Part shown: positions 6,340 to 13,259 of the stretch, in pieces
How positions within the stretch are numbered: position 1 is the first letter of the stretch
How the letters are laid out: the number at the start of each line of letters is the position of its first letter
From: a virus
Length of the DNA stretch: 20,660 nt
Direction: 5' to 3' (one strand)
IMG/VR virus record: IMGVR_UViG_3300031576_001278
Span: 1-20,660 of that record
Program-made: the position numbers and the translations under genes
Notes under the pieces: generated by a model
What the model saw: the letters and a program-made list of their open reading frames with translations, nothing else
Told to the model about the DNA's origin: nothing
Databases searched by the model: none

Positions 6340-9149
6340 CAGTTCACCGCCAGCAAGACTCCATCACGAACAGCGCGAGCGATCATGGCGGTCTGGCGAT
6401 CGAGCGCGGCCTCGAAGCGTCGCTGATCGAAACCGCCAGCGACGGAGCTTCCTGCGGGCCCCCTCTCTCGCACGACGGCTTCTCGGCCGTGGAGCATGGC
6501 AAGCGTGCCAGGGCCGAAGTCCCGGAAGCCACCCGAACCGTGCTGGAACTCCGGGATGTGGGGCCCGGGGATGCCAGGCGAGCCAGTGCTCACCGGGATG
6601 TGGATGCCAGCGCTTGCTATCCCCTGCGTCCGGAGGAGGGCCTCCACCAGGCGGTTGATCGCCTCGATCGCGCGACCCAGCCCCTCCTCGAGGGTCTCGG
6701 CGAACGTCAGGCCCGCGTCCTCGACGGAGCTGAACGCCTCCCCGTTCTCGTCGAGCAGCAGCCCCATCTCGATCATGCGCTCGATCTGCGGCCGCATCGC
6801 CTCGGGGATGGAAGCACCGGCGGCGAGCGCTTGGTCCACGTACTCCTGCATCGCCGGGCCCATCGCCGTGATAACCGCACCGTGCTCGGCCCCGGCTGCG
6901 GTCAGGAGCCGGTAGTCCCTGAGGAGCTGGGCGGCTTGCTGATTCAACTCCTGCTGCGCCCACTTCGGACCCATCTGCTCGATCGTCAGCCCGTAGCGGT
7001 CCATGGCCTCCTGGACGGCGGCGATCGCCTCATCGTGCAGCGCCAGCGCGTCCTCGATCTCCTTGATCGCCTTCTTGGCGGCATCTGGATTGCGGGCCGC
7101 GAACAGCGCATCGAGGGACAAGCCGGCCTCCCGAGCCGCGAACTCCAGCTCGGCCAGACCGCCGGCAGACTGGATGAACTCCTTTCGCAGCTTTTCGGCC
7201 TCCTTCGCTAGGTTGGGGCCGAAGAGGTTTTTCAGCGCCCGGCCGAGCCCGACGACACCGCCGATGATGGCGCCAATGATGTTGCCCTTGGTGAGTTGCT
7301 CGAACACACCGCGCGCCGTGTCCCCAAGCTCGCGCATGAACGTGACCGCCCTGCCGAGGGCCGACTCCGCCGAAACGCCGAGGATCTCGAATATCTCCTC
7401 GATGCCGGCGAGGGTGTCGCCGAAGAACCCGGCGACATCGGCAAGCGCTGACATCTTCCCGGCATGCTTTTCCGCGGCGCGCGCTGATTCCTCCTGCTGG
7501 TGCTGAAAGGCCGCGCCCTCCGCGAGGGCCTGCTCCTGCATCTCCTGGTACTCCGCTGCAGCCAGCGTCGCGCCGCTCAGGCTCGTGGCCAGATTGTCGT
7601 ACGACTCGATCGACGTGGGCCTCGGGGCGTTCGCCAGGACCTGGAGCGCGCCGGCGAGCCCGGTGGCGACTACCCCGAGCTCATCCGCCTGCTCGGCGAG
7701 GGCGCGCGCTCGGTCAAGGATGGCCGCGTTCAGTTCCTGGCCCGCGATAGCGTCGTTGAACTCCCTGAGGTCCGCCAGGAGATTGGCGCCGGTCAGCTCG
7801 GCGCGCAGCGCCCTGACGCCCTTCGCGTACTCCTCGCTGGCCTTAGCCGCCTCCGCCTCCGCGATGCTGAACGACTTGACCGAACCGAACGCCTTCTTGA
7901 GCGCGGCGTCGATGTCGGCCGTTACCTTGGCCCCCTTCTCCGTGGCCACGTTGGCGGTCTGCTGCACCGCGTTGAACGCGGTGAGGTTGGCGCGATAGGC
8001 CTTCACCGCTTCGTCGCCGCCCTGGATGAAAGCGAAAAGCATGCCCAGTTTGTCGGTGAGCGATACGGTACCGCCCTCGAACAGCTTCATCTCGCCGATC
8101 TTCTTCCCGATTTCCCAAGAGGCCCAGGCCACCGCGACGACTGCCAGGATGGAGGCAAGCAATCCGAGGTGGCCCATGATGAGCGGAAGTAGGGCACGCA
8201 CGGCGTTGAAGGCGGCCATCGCCGACCCGATAGAGGACGTCAGCATGCCGAAGACAACGAGCAGCGGCCCGATCGCGGCGGCCAGGCCCGCGACCACCAC
8301 CACCGCCATCTTCACGGGCGGAGACAGTTCCGCAAACCACCTCACCGCTGCCTGGATGTGCGGGAGCGCCGCCTGCACCGCGTTCAGCATCATCCCGGCC
8401 AGCGGAAGGAGGGCGGTGCCCAAATCGCGCACGGCGAAACCGACCTCGTCCTTGATCGTGGACCAGCGACCCAAGAGGGTCCTGGACTGCTGCTCCATCA
8501 TTCCGCCAAACTGCGCGTTCATGCCCGCGAGGATGCCCGGGATAGCGGCGGACGCCGAGATCGCCCCGCTCTCCGCGAGCTTCATGGCCGTGGGGATGTC
8601 TGTCCCGATCGCATCGGCCAGGAACCTCCAGGCGGGAATCCCAGACTCGGCCAACTGGTTCATTTCCTGGGCGCTGACCTTGCCCTTCGCCCCCATCTGT
8701 CCCAGGGCGAGCGTCACGCGGTTGATTGTCTCGCCGCCACCGCCGAGTCCGGCGACGGCATCGCCGATACTGGTCAGCATCGGGACGACCTGCTGCGCAT
8801 TGAACCCCATCGCAAGAAGGCGGTTTGATCCCTCGACGAGATCAGGGAATTCGAAGGGTGTGCGCGCAGCGAATTCCTCGAGCTCCCCCAAGAAGGCGGT
8901 CGCCTGCTCGGCGGAGCCCAGCATCGTCGTGAACGCGATCTTGGTCTGCTCGAAGTCCCCGGCCAGCTTCAGCGCGGCGATGGCGGCTCCCGCCATTGGG
9001 AGGGTGATCCCGGCCGTCATACCGACGCCAACCGAACGAATGTCGGCGCCGACGCTCTTGAGCGTGGCACTGGCCTTCTTCAGTTCCGGAGACATCTCGT
9101 CCCGCAGTCTCAGGATCGCCTGAAGAATTCCTACGTCAAGCGTTGCCAT
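6339..9149 (-). CDS. Tail tape measure protein
   Basis: 936 aa, directly after the tail chaperone frame, which it overlaps by 14 bp; its AAGGGG Shine-Dalgarno precedes the ATG at 9149. The N-terminal 230 residues match the TP901/tape_meas_nterm family (LKLAGDFEQTKIAFTTMLGS, NQLAESGIP). Two long hydrophobic stretches (about 281-303 and 319-345) and a shorter Gly/Ile one (622-636) are candidate membrane-inserting segments. Helical charged regions around 400-560 and 640-740 could form the extended rod. The C-terminus ends in a GPGTLAMLHGREAVV motif seen in other tape measures. The protein sets tail length; at the usual ~0.15 nm per helical residue it predicts a tail of roughly 140 nm. It is chaperoned by the upstream gpG/gpG-T-like products. 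Confidence 0.93.
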   Translation of the reverse strand: MATLDVGILQAILRLRDEMSPELKKASATLKSVGADIRSVGVGMTAGITLPMAGAAIAALKLAGDFEQTKIAFTTMLGSAEQATAFLGELEEFAARTPFEFPDLVEGSNRLLAMGFNAQQVVPMLTSIGDAVAGLGGGGETINRVTLALGQMGAKGKVSAQEMNQLAESGIPAWRFLADAIGTDIPTAMKLAESGAISASAAIPGILAGMNAQFGGMMEQQSRTLLGRWSTIKDEVGFAVRDLGTALLPLAGMMLNAVQAALPHIQAAVRWFAELSPPVKMAVVVVAGLAAAIGPLLVVFGMLTSSIGSAMAAFNAVRALLPLIMGHLGLLASILAVVAVAWASWEIGKKIGEMKLFEGGTVSLTDKLGMLFAFIQGGDEAVKAYRANLTAFNAVQQTANVATEKGAKVTADIDAALKKAFGSVKSFSIAEAEAAKASEEYAKGVRALRAELTGANLLADLREFNDAIAGQELNAAILDRARALAEQADELGVVATGLAGALQVLANAPRPTSIESYDNLATSLSGATLAAAEYQEMQEQALAEGAAFQHQQEESARAAEKHAGKMSALADVAGFFGDTLAGIEEIFEILGVSAESALGRAVTFMRELGDTARGVFEQLTKGNIIGAIIGGVVGLGRALKNLFGPNLAKEAEKLRKEFIQSAGGLAELEFAAREAGLSLDALFAARNPDAAKKAIKEIEDALALHDEAIAAVQEAMDRYGLTIEQMGPKWAQQELNQQAAQLLRDYRLLTAAGAEHGAVITAMGPAMQEYVDQALAAGASIPEAMRPQIERMIEMGLLLDENGEAFSSVEDAGLTFAETLEEGLGRAIEAINRLVEALLRTQGIASAGIHIPVSTGSPGIPGPHIPEFQHGSGGFRDFGPGTLAMLHGREAVVRERGPAGSSVAGGFDQRRFEAALDRQTAMIARAVRDGVLLAVN

Positions 9150-9474
9150 TGGGCCCCTTCTGCGCCTCCCGCCTTTCCTTGGCTAGCGCGAAGGCATTGA
9201 CTTCCGCCTCAGCCGCCAGGCGCGATGACCCTACGAGCGCGTTGCGCGCATTCTGGTCCCGCGCTTGGTCATAGGCCGTCTTGGCGTCGGCGTATTGGAG
9301 CATCTCGGCGCAGACCAGAGACAAGCGCTCGGGGTCTTCGTTCAGATCGCGGGCCACGACCGTCGGCAGCACCCCGAACGTCCTCGCCACCACCGCCAAC
9401 GCCCACATCCCTCGGACTCGTGGGTCCTCGACCGGCTCCTCTTCGTCTAGGAATCGATGGAGGGCCCTGAGTCG
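9136..9474 (-). CDS. Frameshift-dependent C-terminal part of the tail assembly chaperone (gpT-like)
   Basis: After the A AAA AAC heptamer the -1 frame is open without a stop from 9474 to 9136, giving 112 residues that would be fused to residues 1-134 of the upstream chaperone (246 aa in all). The internal ATG at 9406-9408 would give a free 90-aa protein, but no good Shine-Dalgarno precedes it, and the coding-like stretch before it (RFLDEEEPVEDPRVRG) supports a fusion. The sequence is helical, with Ala/Arg/Glu-rich segments and a YADAKTAYDQARDQNARNAL stretch. In lambda the gpG-T product binds the tape measure through G and recruits tail-tube subunits through T; the same is inferred here from gene order. 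Confidence 0.8.
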   Translation of the reverse strand, partial: RLRALHRFLDEEEPVEDPRVRGMWALAVVARTFGVLPTVVARDLNEDPERLSLVCAEMLQYADAKTAYDQARDQNARNALVGSSRLAAEAEVNAFALAKERREAQKGPNGNA

Positions 9475-9480
9475 TTTTTT
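9422..9480 (-). promoter_or_regulatory. Programmed -1 ribosomal frameshift signal (A AAA AAC heptamer plus downstream stem)
   Basis: The heptamer is at 9480-9474 on the minus strand, in the X XXY YYZ phase of the upstream gene (CGA AAA AAC). Six bases further on, GGGCCCTC (9467-9460) can pair with GAGGACCC (9429-9422), seven of eight pairs, with a 30-nt loop that could hold further structure. The geometry is right for -1 frameshifting; the stem itself is only inferred. Confidence 0.8.
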
Positions 9481-9875
9481 CGGGCGGTCTCCGCGATGGC
9501 GGCCGGCGGGTCGGAGAGGTCGACGATCTCACCGTAAATCTGCTCCGCGGCCCATTCCTCCAAGTCATCGACGGCATCGAGGAAGCCCCGCGCGCCGGGG
9601 GCATCGAACCCGGGGAGGCTCATGATCCCCTCGCGAAGCACGATTCGGCGATCGTATTTCCTGGTCTCCCGCCTCTCGGTCACATGGGCGGCCTTGGTCT
9701 CGGGCAGATCGTCCCGGAATGCCCTGAGGATCTCTGGGCCCATCCCTCTGGTCATTGCCGCGACGGAGAGCTGCCTCACCTCCAAGGCCTTCTCGAGCTG
9801 AGCCGCAGAGAGCTTCCGAATGCGAACCGGGTCGCTTCCGACCGTGATCTCCTTGGTGATCTTCGACGCGAACAT
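9447..9875 (-). CDS. Tail assembly chaperone, gpG-like
   Basis: 142 aa, close to lambda gpG in length, lying between the tail-tube genes and the tape measure. The ATG at 9873-9875 has a GGAGG Shine-Dalgarno. The first strands (SKITKEITVGSDPVRIRKLS) precede helical segments (QLEKALEVRQLS, FLDAVDDLEEWAAEQIYGEI), a layout usual for this chaperone group. Codons 132-134 read CGA AAA AAC, which sets the slippery heptamer exactly in phase; after it only eight residues follow before TAG. The product should coat the tape measure during tail assembly and be absent from the virion. A longer in-frame start at 10022 crosses the tail-tube gene and has no support. Confidence 0.85.
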   Translation of the reverse strand: MFASKITKEITVGSDPVRIRKLSAAQLEKALEVRQLSVAAMTRGMGPEILRAFRDDLPETKAAHVTERRETRKYDRRIVLREGIMSLPGFDAPGARGFLDAVDDLEEWAAEQIYGEIVDLSDPPAAIAETARKNDSGPSIDS

Positions 9876-9954
9876 GGCGCTTCCTCCAGGGCGGCGCCCG
9901 AGGCGCCCCGGTGCGGGGCAGCGAACTGGGCGCCGCCGGGTTTTGTGCTGGCCT

Positions 9955-10377
9955 CTAGACTTCCGTGACGGCCCCGGTCGGCTGCAGCTCCACTTCGTAG
10001 TCCTGGATCTTGTTCCTCTCACCGAGCCGGTCGTAGCGCATGACGAAGGTCTCCACGCTCGTCGTCTTCGTGCCGCCCCAGGTGAACTTCAGGGTCCTGG
10101 TGGTCGAGGCCGGCGTCTCCGGTGTCGTGCGGATGAACAGCGCGTCCGGCCCGGTCGCCGCCGTGTCGTCGAACTTGCCGCCGAGCACCACGGGCTTCAT
10201 CCGGCCGACGCCGATCGGCAGGTGCTCTTCCCACTGGTCGCCGAAGCTGCGCACCTCTTCGAGGATCTGCTCGATGGACACCCCGTTCATCGTGAGCACG
10301 TGCTGCGTGATGCTCACGGGCGTGCCGCCGGAGTTGTCGTAGTCGATGGCCAGACTGGCCGGGCCATATTTCGCCAT
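9955..10377 (-). CDS. Tail-tube (major tail) protein paralogue, short form
   Basis: 140 aa, starting MAKYGPASLAIDYDN. It shares MAKYGP, a WEEHLPIGV motif and a G-x-(F/Y)-DD motif, in the same order, with the 245-aa protein at 10546-11283, so the two are paralogues. The beta-strand pattern (RTLKFTWGGTKTTSVETFVM, QDYEVELQP) fits a tail-tube fold. It lies immediately upstream of the gpG-like chaperone, the usual place for the major tail protein. One of the two paralogues is presumably the main tube subunit, the other a minor or first-ring/tip-proximal subunit; which is which cannot be read from sequence. A GGGAGG Shine-Dalgarno lies about a dozen bases before the ATG. Confidence 0.65.
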   Translation of the reverse strand: MAKYGPASLAIDYDNSGGTPVSITQHVLTMNGVSIEQILEEVRSFGDQWEEHLPIGVGRMKPVVLGGKFDDTAATGPDALFIRTTPETPASTTRTLKFTWGGTKTTSVETFVMRYDRLGERNKIQDYEVELQPTGAVTEV

Positions 10378-10382
10378 TGGAC

Positions 10383-10541
10383 TTACCTACCTCCCCCCAA
10401 CTGATCCAACTTCCGTCTGAGGCCGACCGCGAGCCGCAGAATCACGCGCCCTTCCAAGACCTCGGCCTCGGTCTCGGCGCTTCCCACGAGCTGATAGGCG
10501 AACCGTTCGACCTCTCTGACGTCCTGGCGAGCCTTCACCAT
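10383..10541 (-). CDS. Unrecognised 52-aa protein between the tail-tube paralogues
   Basis: 52 aa from the ATG at 10539-10541, four bases after the stop of the 245-aa tail protein, so probably translated by coupling. An in-frame ATG at 10601 would overlap the upstream gene by some 50 bp and is less likely. The sequence is one charged, probably helical stretch (DVREVERFAYQLVGSAETEA, then LRLAVGLRRKLDQLGGG). No family is recognised. Position in a tightly packed operon argues that it is real; length and lack of motifs leave its role open. Confidence 0.5.
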   Translation of the reverse strand: MVKARQDVREVERFAYQLVGSAETEAEVLEGRVILRLAVGLRRKLDQLGGGR

Positions 10542-10545
10542 TCGT

Positions 10546-11283
10546 TCAGCCCCGATTGACGACCACGTAGGGGACGATGCTCTGACCGCTACCTGCGCCA
10601 TTGAACAACCAAGACATCGCCAAATGTCGGTTCACTGTTCCGCTGACCGTCGCCCGTTGTGCGCCGATTGCTGTCACGGCCGAGAACGTGATGAGGTCGG
10701 CGTAGGTGATGTCGTCGGTGCTGTGTCGCACCTTCACCGTGACGCTGGTGAAGCCGCCGAGCGTCAGGGCCGGCACGTGCAAGTCCGCGGTCGCCCCGTT
10801 GGCGCTGGAGGCGCCGTTGTCCACCGAGGGGCCCTCGGTGTTGCCGGAGGTGGCGGTCTCGGCGTTCAGCCCGTGGATGATCTTGCCGCGCTTGTAGTCG
10901 CCGGTGACCGTGTATTTGGCGTCCGCCTTGGTCAGGCCCTCCTTTTGCGCGATACGATCCCAGACGGCGGCAAACGCGCCATCGAGCAGCATGGCCTCGG
11001 CGCCGGTGATGCTGCTTGATAGGCCGAAGCTCACCAGTTGTCTCGTGGCGCCCTGGCCCTGTAGAGCCTCCACGATGCCAGCTACTGCATCGTCGTAGAA
11101 CCCGCCTCCGGCTTCGAGGCCCACGCTCGCGACGCCGATCGGCAGGTGCTCTTCCCAGGTCTTGCTCAGGCCATTCGTCTGGTTCAGCATGTGCCGGACC
11201 GATTCCTTGAGCGTGAACGTGTCGCTCGAGATGTTCTTCCCGCCCACGAGAAGGAATGCGCTCGATGGCCCGTACTTCGCCAT
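10546..11283 (-). CDS. Tail-tube (major tail) protein paralogue, long form
   Basis: 245 aa; its ATG overlaps the stop of the preceding gene (TGATG). The N-terminal half carries MAKYGPSS, a TWEEHLPIGV motif and GGFYDDAV, shared with the 140-aa paralogue downstream. Residues about 155-245 form an additional domain of alternating strands (TSVTVKVRHSTDDITYADLI, QRATVSGTVNRHLAMSWLFN, GSGQSIVPYVVVN). Together they resemble phage tail-tube proteins that carry an extra surface domain. The position after the tail-terminator-like gene and before the chaperone matches lambda gpV. I favour this as the main tail-tube subunit because of its fuller domain set, but that is inference. Confidence 0.65.
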   Translation of the reverse strand: MAKYGPSSAFLLVGGKNISSDTFTLKESVRHMLNQTNGLSKTWEEHLPIGVASVGLEAGGGFYDDAVAGIVEALQGQGATRQLVSFGLSSSITGAEAMLLDGAFAAVWDRIAQKEGLTKADAKYTVTGDYKRGKIIHGLNAETATSGNTEGPSVDNGASSANGATADLHVPALTLGGFTSVTVKVRHSTDDITYADLITFSAVTAIGAQRATVSGTVNRHLAMSWLFNGAGSGQSIVPYVVVNRG

Positions 11284-11492
11284 CAGTCCGCCTCCGCCTC
11301 TTCTGGCCCGATCTGGCCAGTCCGCCGCGGTTTGCGGCCGCCGGAACCTGCCACCGGCTCGATGTAGCCTTCGGCGATGAGCCCGGGGGCCGCGACCTCA
11401 GACACCTCGATGACCTCGCCGACCAGCCGCTCGACGAGCTCGTTGCCCTGCCGCTGGCTGATCCCGTCTTTCAGCACCCGGTACTTGGTCAT
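11283..11492 (-). CDS. Small phage protein, 69 aa, unrecognised
   Basis: 69 aa from the ATG at 11490-11492, which overlaps the stop of the zinc-ribbon gene as ATGA. It reads MTKYRVLKDGISQRQGNELV followed by GEVIEVSEVAAPGLIAEGYI and a Gly/Arg/Glu-rich tail. This resembles the short phage proteins with a strand-turn-helix and an AAPLIAAGYVEP-like ending that lie in head-tail gene clusters. A start at 11621 would overlap the upstream gene without support. Function unknown; the position suggests a neck or tail-assembly accessory. Confidence 0.65.
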   Translation of the reverse strand: MTKYRVLKDGISQRQGNELVERLVGEVIEVSEVAAPGLIAEGYIEPVAGSGGRKPRRTGQIGPEEAEAD

Positions 11493-11677
11493 CGGGCCTC
11501 GGCCGCCGCGTCGCGCCCCTCGTTTAGGGTGTAGCCGCAGAGCATGCAGAGCCTTGTCCAGTGCCCGCCGAAGCCCGTGGTCTCCTCGTGGTCCTTCGGC
11601 GGCGAGCCGCACCGAGGACACGTCTTGTCATGCGCGGCTGCCTTCATGGGCCGACCGCTGGCGTCGAGGAGCGTCAT
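11489..11677 (-). CDS. Zinc-ribbon miniprotein in the neck/tail region
   Basis: 62 aa; the ATG follows the upstream TAA directly (TAAATG) and the stop overlaps the next ATG, so it is locked into the operon. Two CxxC knuckles, CPRCG (residues 20-24) and CMLCG (44-48), are spaced like a four-Cys zinc ribbon. His at 28-30 and 39 lie between. No other domain fits in this length. Such ribbons bind nucleic acid or protein; the target here is unknown. An in-frame ATG at codon 11 would still keep the ribbon. Confidence 0.65.
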   Translation of the reverse strand: MTLLDASGRPMKAAAHDKTCPRCGSPPKDHEETTGFGGHWTRLCMLCGYTLNEGRDAAAEAR

Positions 11678-12094
11678 TTAGACCGCCACGGAAAGGTTTT
11701 TTTCCAGCAGAAAGTTGCAGGCGATGACGACCCGCTCCGCATCATCCCGGGCGAGCAAGAAGGGCGCCTGCTGCGGATGGATCCACCGATAGAACGTGCC
11801 GCTCAAGAGCCTTACCTCGACTGCCGCCAGCGCCCTGTACGCCGTTTCCGCCTTCGCCCTGGGGCCAGCGTAATCGTGCGGGGCACCACGGAAGACGATT
11901 TGCACAGCGGGCGTCTCAAACTGGATGCCGGGGGCCCCGAATCCGAGGTCGGGAGGCACGCCGCCGTACTCGTAGACCGCGCCGCACGCATCGGGGTCGT
12001 TCGGCAGCTTGCCGACGATGAGGTCGATCCCGACAACGCCGAGGCTCTGGGGGGAAGCGGCCAGGAACGCGGCAATCTCCTTCAGGGTGCTCAT
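11678..12094 (-). CDS. Tail terminator / minor capsid-like neck protein
   Basis: 138 aa, overlapping the preceding gp10-like gene by ATGA. The pattern resembles the phage 'minor capsid protein'/tail-terminator group (PF12691-like): a starting helix (TLKEIAAFLAAS), a strand set around residues 20-75 including PAVQIVFRGAPHDY, then helix AETAYRALAAV and final strands IHPQQAPFLLARDD and RVVIACNFLLEKN. Gene order (gp10-like, this, tail tube) is that of lambda Z-U-V, so gpU-like capping of the tail tube is the likely role. An A AAA AAC heptamer lies near its 3' end (11702-11696). Confidence 0.65.
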   Translation of the reverse strand: MSTLKEIAAFLAASPQSLGVVGIDLIVGKLPNDPDACGAVYEYGGVPPDLGFGAPGIQFETPAVQIVFRGAPHDYAGPRAKAETAYRALAAVEVRLLSGTFYRWIHPQQAPFLLARDDAERVVIACNFLLEKNLSVAV

Positions 12095-12480
12095 AGCGCC
12101 CGCCTGAGGTCGATCTTCTTGATGATGTCCTGCCCGATCGTGGGCTTGGCCTCCAGGATCACCGACTCCAAGAATTTGGCCCGGCGGCCACCCCCGTGCC
12201 TGGCCTCGAGGTCTTCGTGGACTCGGATGGCATAAGGCGCGTCGGGCCCGCCGTACGTGATCGTCAACATCACCTGCTTCTCGCCGACTCGTACGCTGAA
12301 CCGGCCGCTGTCGTGGAGCTTCCCGGTTTTGTATGGGACGCGCGGGCTCGTGAGCGCGAGTTTCTCGGCACCTATTTCCTTGAGGGCCTCACGGGTAATC
12401 TTTGGGAGTTCCTTGCTCATACTCTCGAGCTTCTTCGCCAGTTCCTTGTCCCCGCTAAACGAGCTCGTGATCGCGGTCAT
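12091..12480 (-). CDS. HK97 gp10-like / lambda gpZ-like tail completion protein
   Basis: 129 aa. It shows the family layout of HK97 gp10: an N-terminal helix (DKELAKKLESMSKELPKITR), the VPYKTGKLHDSGRFSV motif, a YAIRVHEDLEARHGGGRRAK segment and FLESVI near the end. These proteins sit at the neck and finish tail attachment. It overlaps the upstream head-closure gene and the downstream terminator gene by four bases each, so all three are translated together. Confidence 0.8.
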   Translation of the reverse strand: MTAITSSFSGDKELAKKLESMSKELPKITREALKEIGAEKLALTSPRVPYKTGKLHDSGRFSVRVGEKQVMLTITYGGPDAPYAIRVHEDLEARHGGGRRAKFLESVILEAKPTIGQDIIKKIDLRRAL

Positions 12481-12869
12481 TTGAGCCAGAAGACGCTGAC
12501 GTACGGATGGCCAGTGCTCGGGTCGATGCCCGCGCCCGGCGCATCGACGATGGGGCCGGTGAGGCCGCTTGGTAGGGTGATCCGGTCTCGGGGGTCGATC
12601 GGGTCACGACGACCGCTGGCTCCGTTCGATGGCACCGGGGAGTAAAAGGTCACGCACGCACGCGTGGTGATGACATCGCCGGTCGGCAGTCGACGCTGGG
12701 TCGTGCCTTCGTGGATCAGCGCGGGCCGACCGACGGGGGCTGCATACCTGGGCACACCGTAGTCGTCCTGACCGATCCAGGCTTCATGGACGACATTCGC
12801 CTGGAGGGTAGTCGTCTGCGCGTTGACCGCCTCCACCGTCGAGCGGATGCTCGCAGCGAGACCGCCCAT
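12477..12869 (-). CDS. Head-closure / head-tail adaptor-like protein
   Basis: 130 aa with a GGAGG Shine-Dalgarno close to the ATG. The N-terminal helix (LAASIRSTVEAVNAQTTTLQ) is followed by a beta-barrel-like region. That region holds WIGQDDYGVPRYA, RPALIHEG, TTRACVTFYSP and a closing DRITLPSGLTG...PYVSVFWL pattern, similar to phage head-closure/stopper proteins (lambda FII or SPP1 gp16 type role). It is placed between the capsid decoration gene and the gp10-like gene, as expected for a neck protein. The family is inferred from pattern and order. Confidence 0.6.
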   Translation of the reverse strand: MGGLAASIRSTVEAVNAQTTTLQANVVHEAWIGQDDYGVPRYAAPVGRPALIHEGTTQRRLPTGDVITTRACVTFYSPVPSNGASGRRDPIDPRDRITLPSGLTGPIVDAPGAGIDPSTGHPYVSVFWLK

Positions 12870-12885
12870 CCCACCTCCAGGCTCG

Positions 12886-13236
12886 CTAGGCCAGGGCCGC
12901 GCCCAGGTTCACGCCGGCCAGAACCACCTTACCCGTGGCCGTGGGATTGGCAGCGACCGCGGCCGCGACGCCGGCGCGGAAGTTGCCGGTGGTCACCGTC
13001 GTGAACCGCTTGTTGGTGTCGTCCCAGTTGACTTGCTGACCCTCGGTCCACGCCTGCGCGGAGAGCTTGGCGTGTTCGACCAATCCCGTGCGCTGCCCGC
13101 GGAACTTCGCGGTCGCGACCGCTGTGTCCAGCGCGATGACCAGGATGTCGCCGATCTTCACCCCGGTGCCGGACGTCACGCCGCCCGCGGGGGCGACGAA
13201 CTCGAGGACATCGCCCTCGCTCACGAAAGTCTTCAT
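12886..13236 (-). CDS. Capsid decoration protein, DUF2190 family
   Basis: 116 aa from the ATG at 13234-13236 (AAGGAG Shine-Dalgarno). It opens MKTFVSEGDVLEFVAPAGGV and has GTGVKIGDILVIA near residues 25-40, VEHAKLSAQAWTEGQQVNWD around 60-80, and a Gly/Ala-rich end (GVAAAVAANPTATGKVVLAG). This is the typical DUF2190 pattern; members are small beta proteins on the capsid surface, encoded directly after the major capsid protein as here. The upstream extension to 13446 is out of phase with the capsid gene and not supported. Confidence 0.85.
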   Translation of the reverse strand: MKTFVSEGDVLEFVAPAGGVTSGTGVKIGDILVIALDTAVATAKFRGQRTGLVEHAKLSAQAWTEGQQVNWDDTNKRFTTVTTGNFRAGVAAAVAANPTATGKVVLAGVNLGAALA

Positions 13237-13259
13237 GGCATCGTCTCCTTGGCGTTCCG

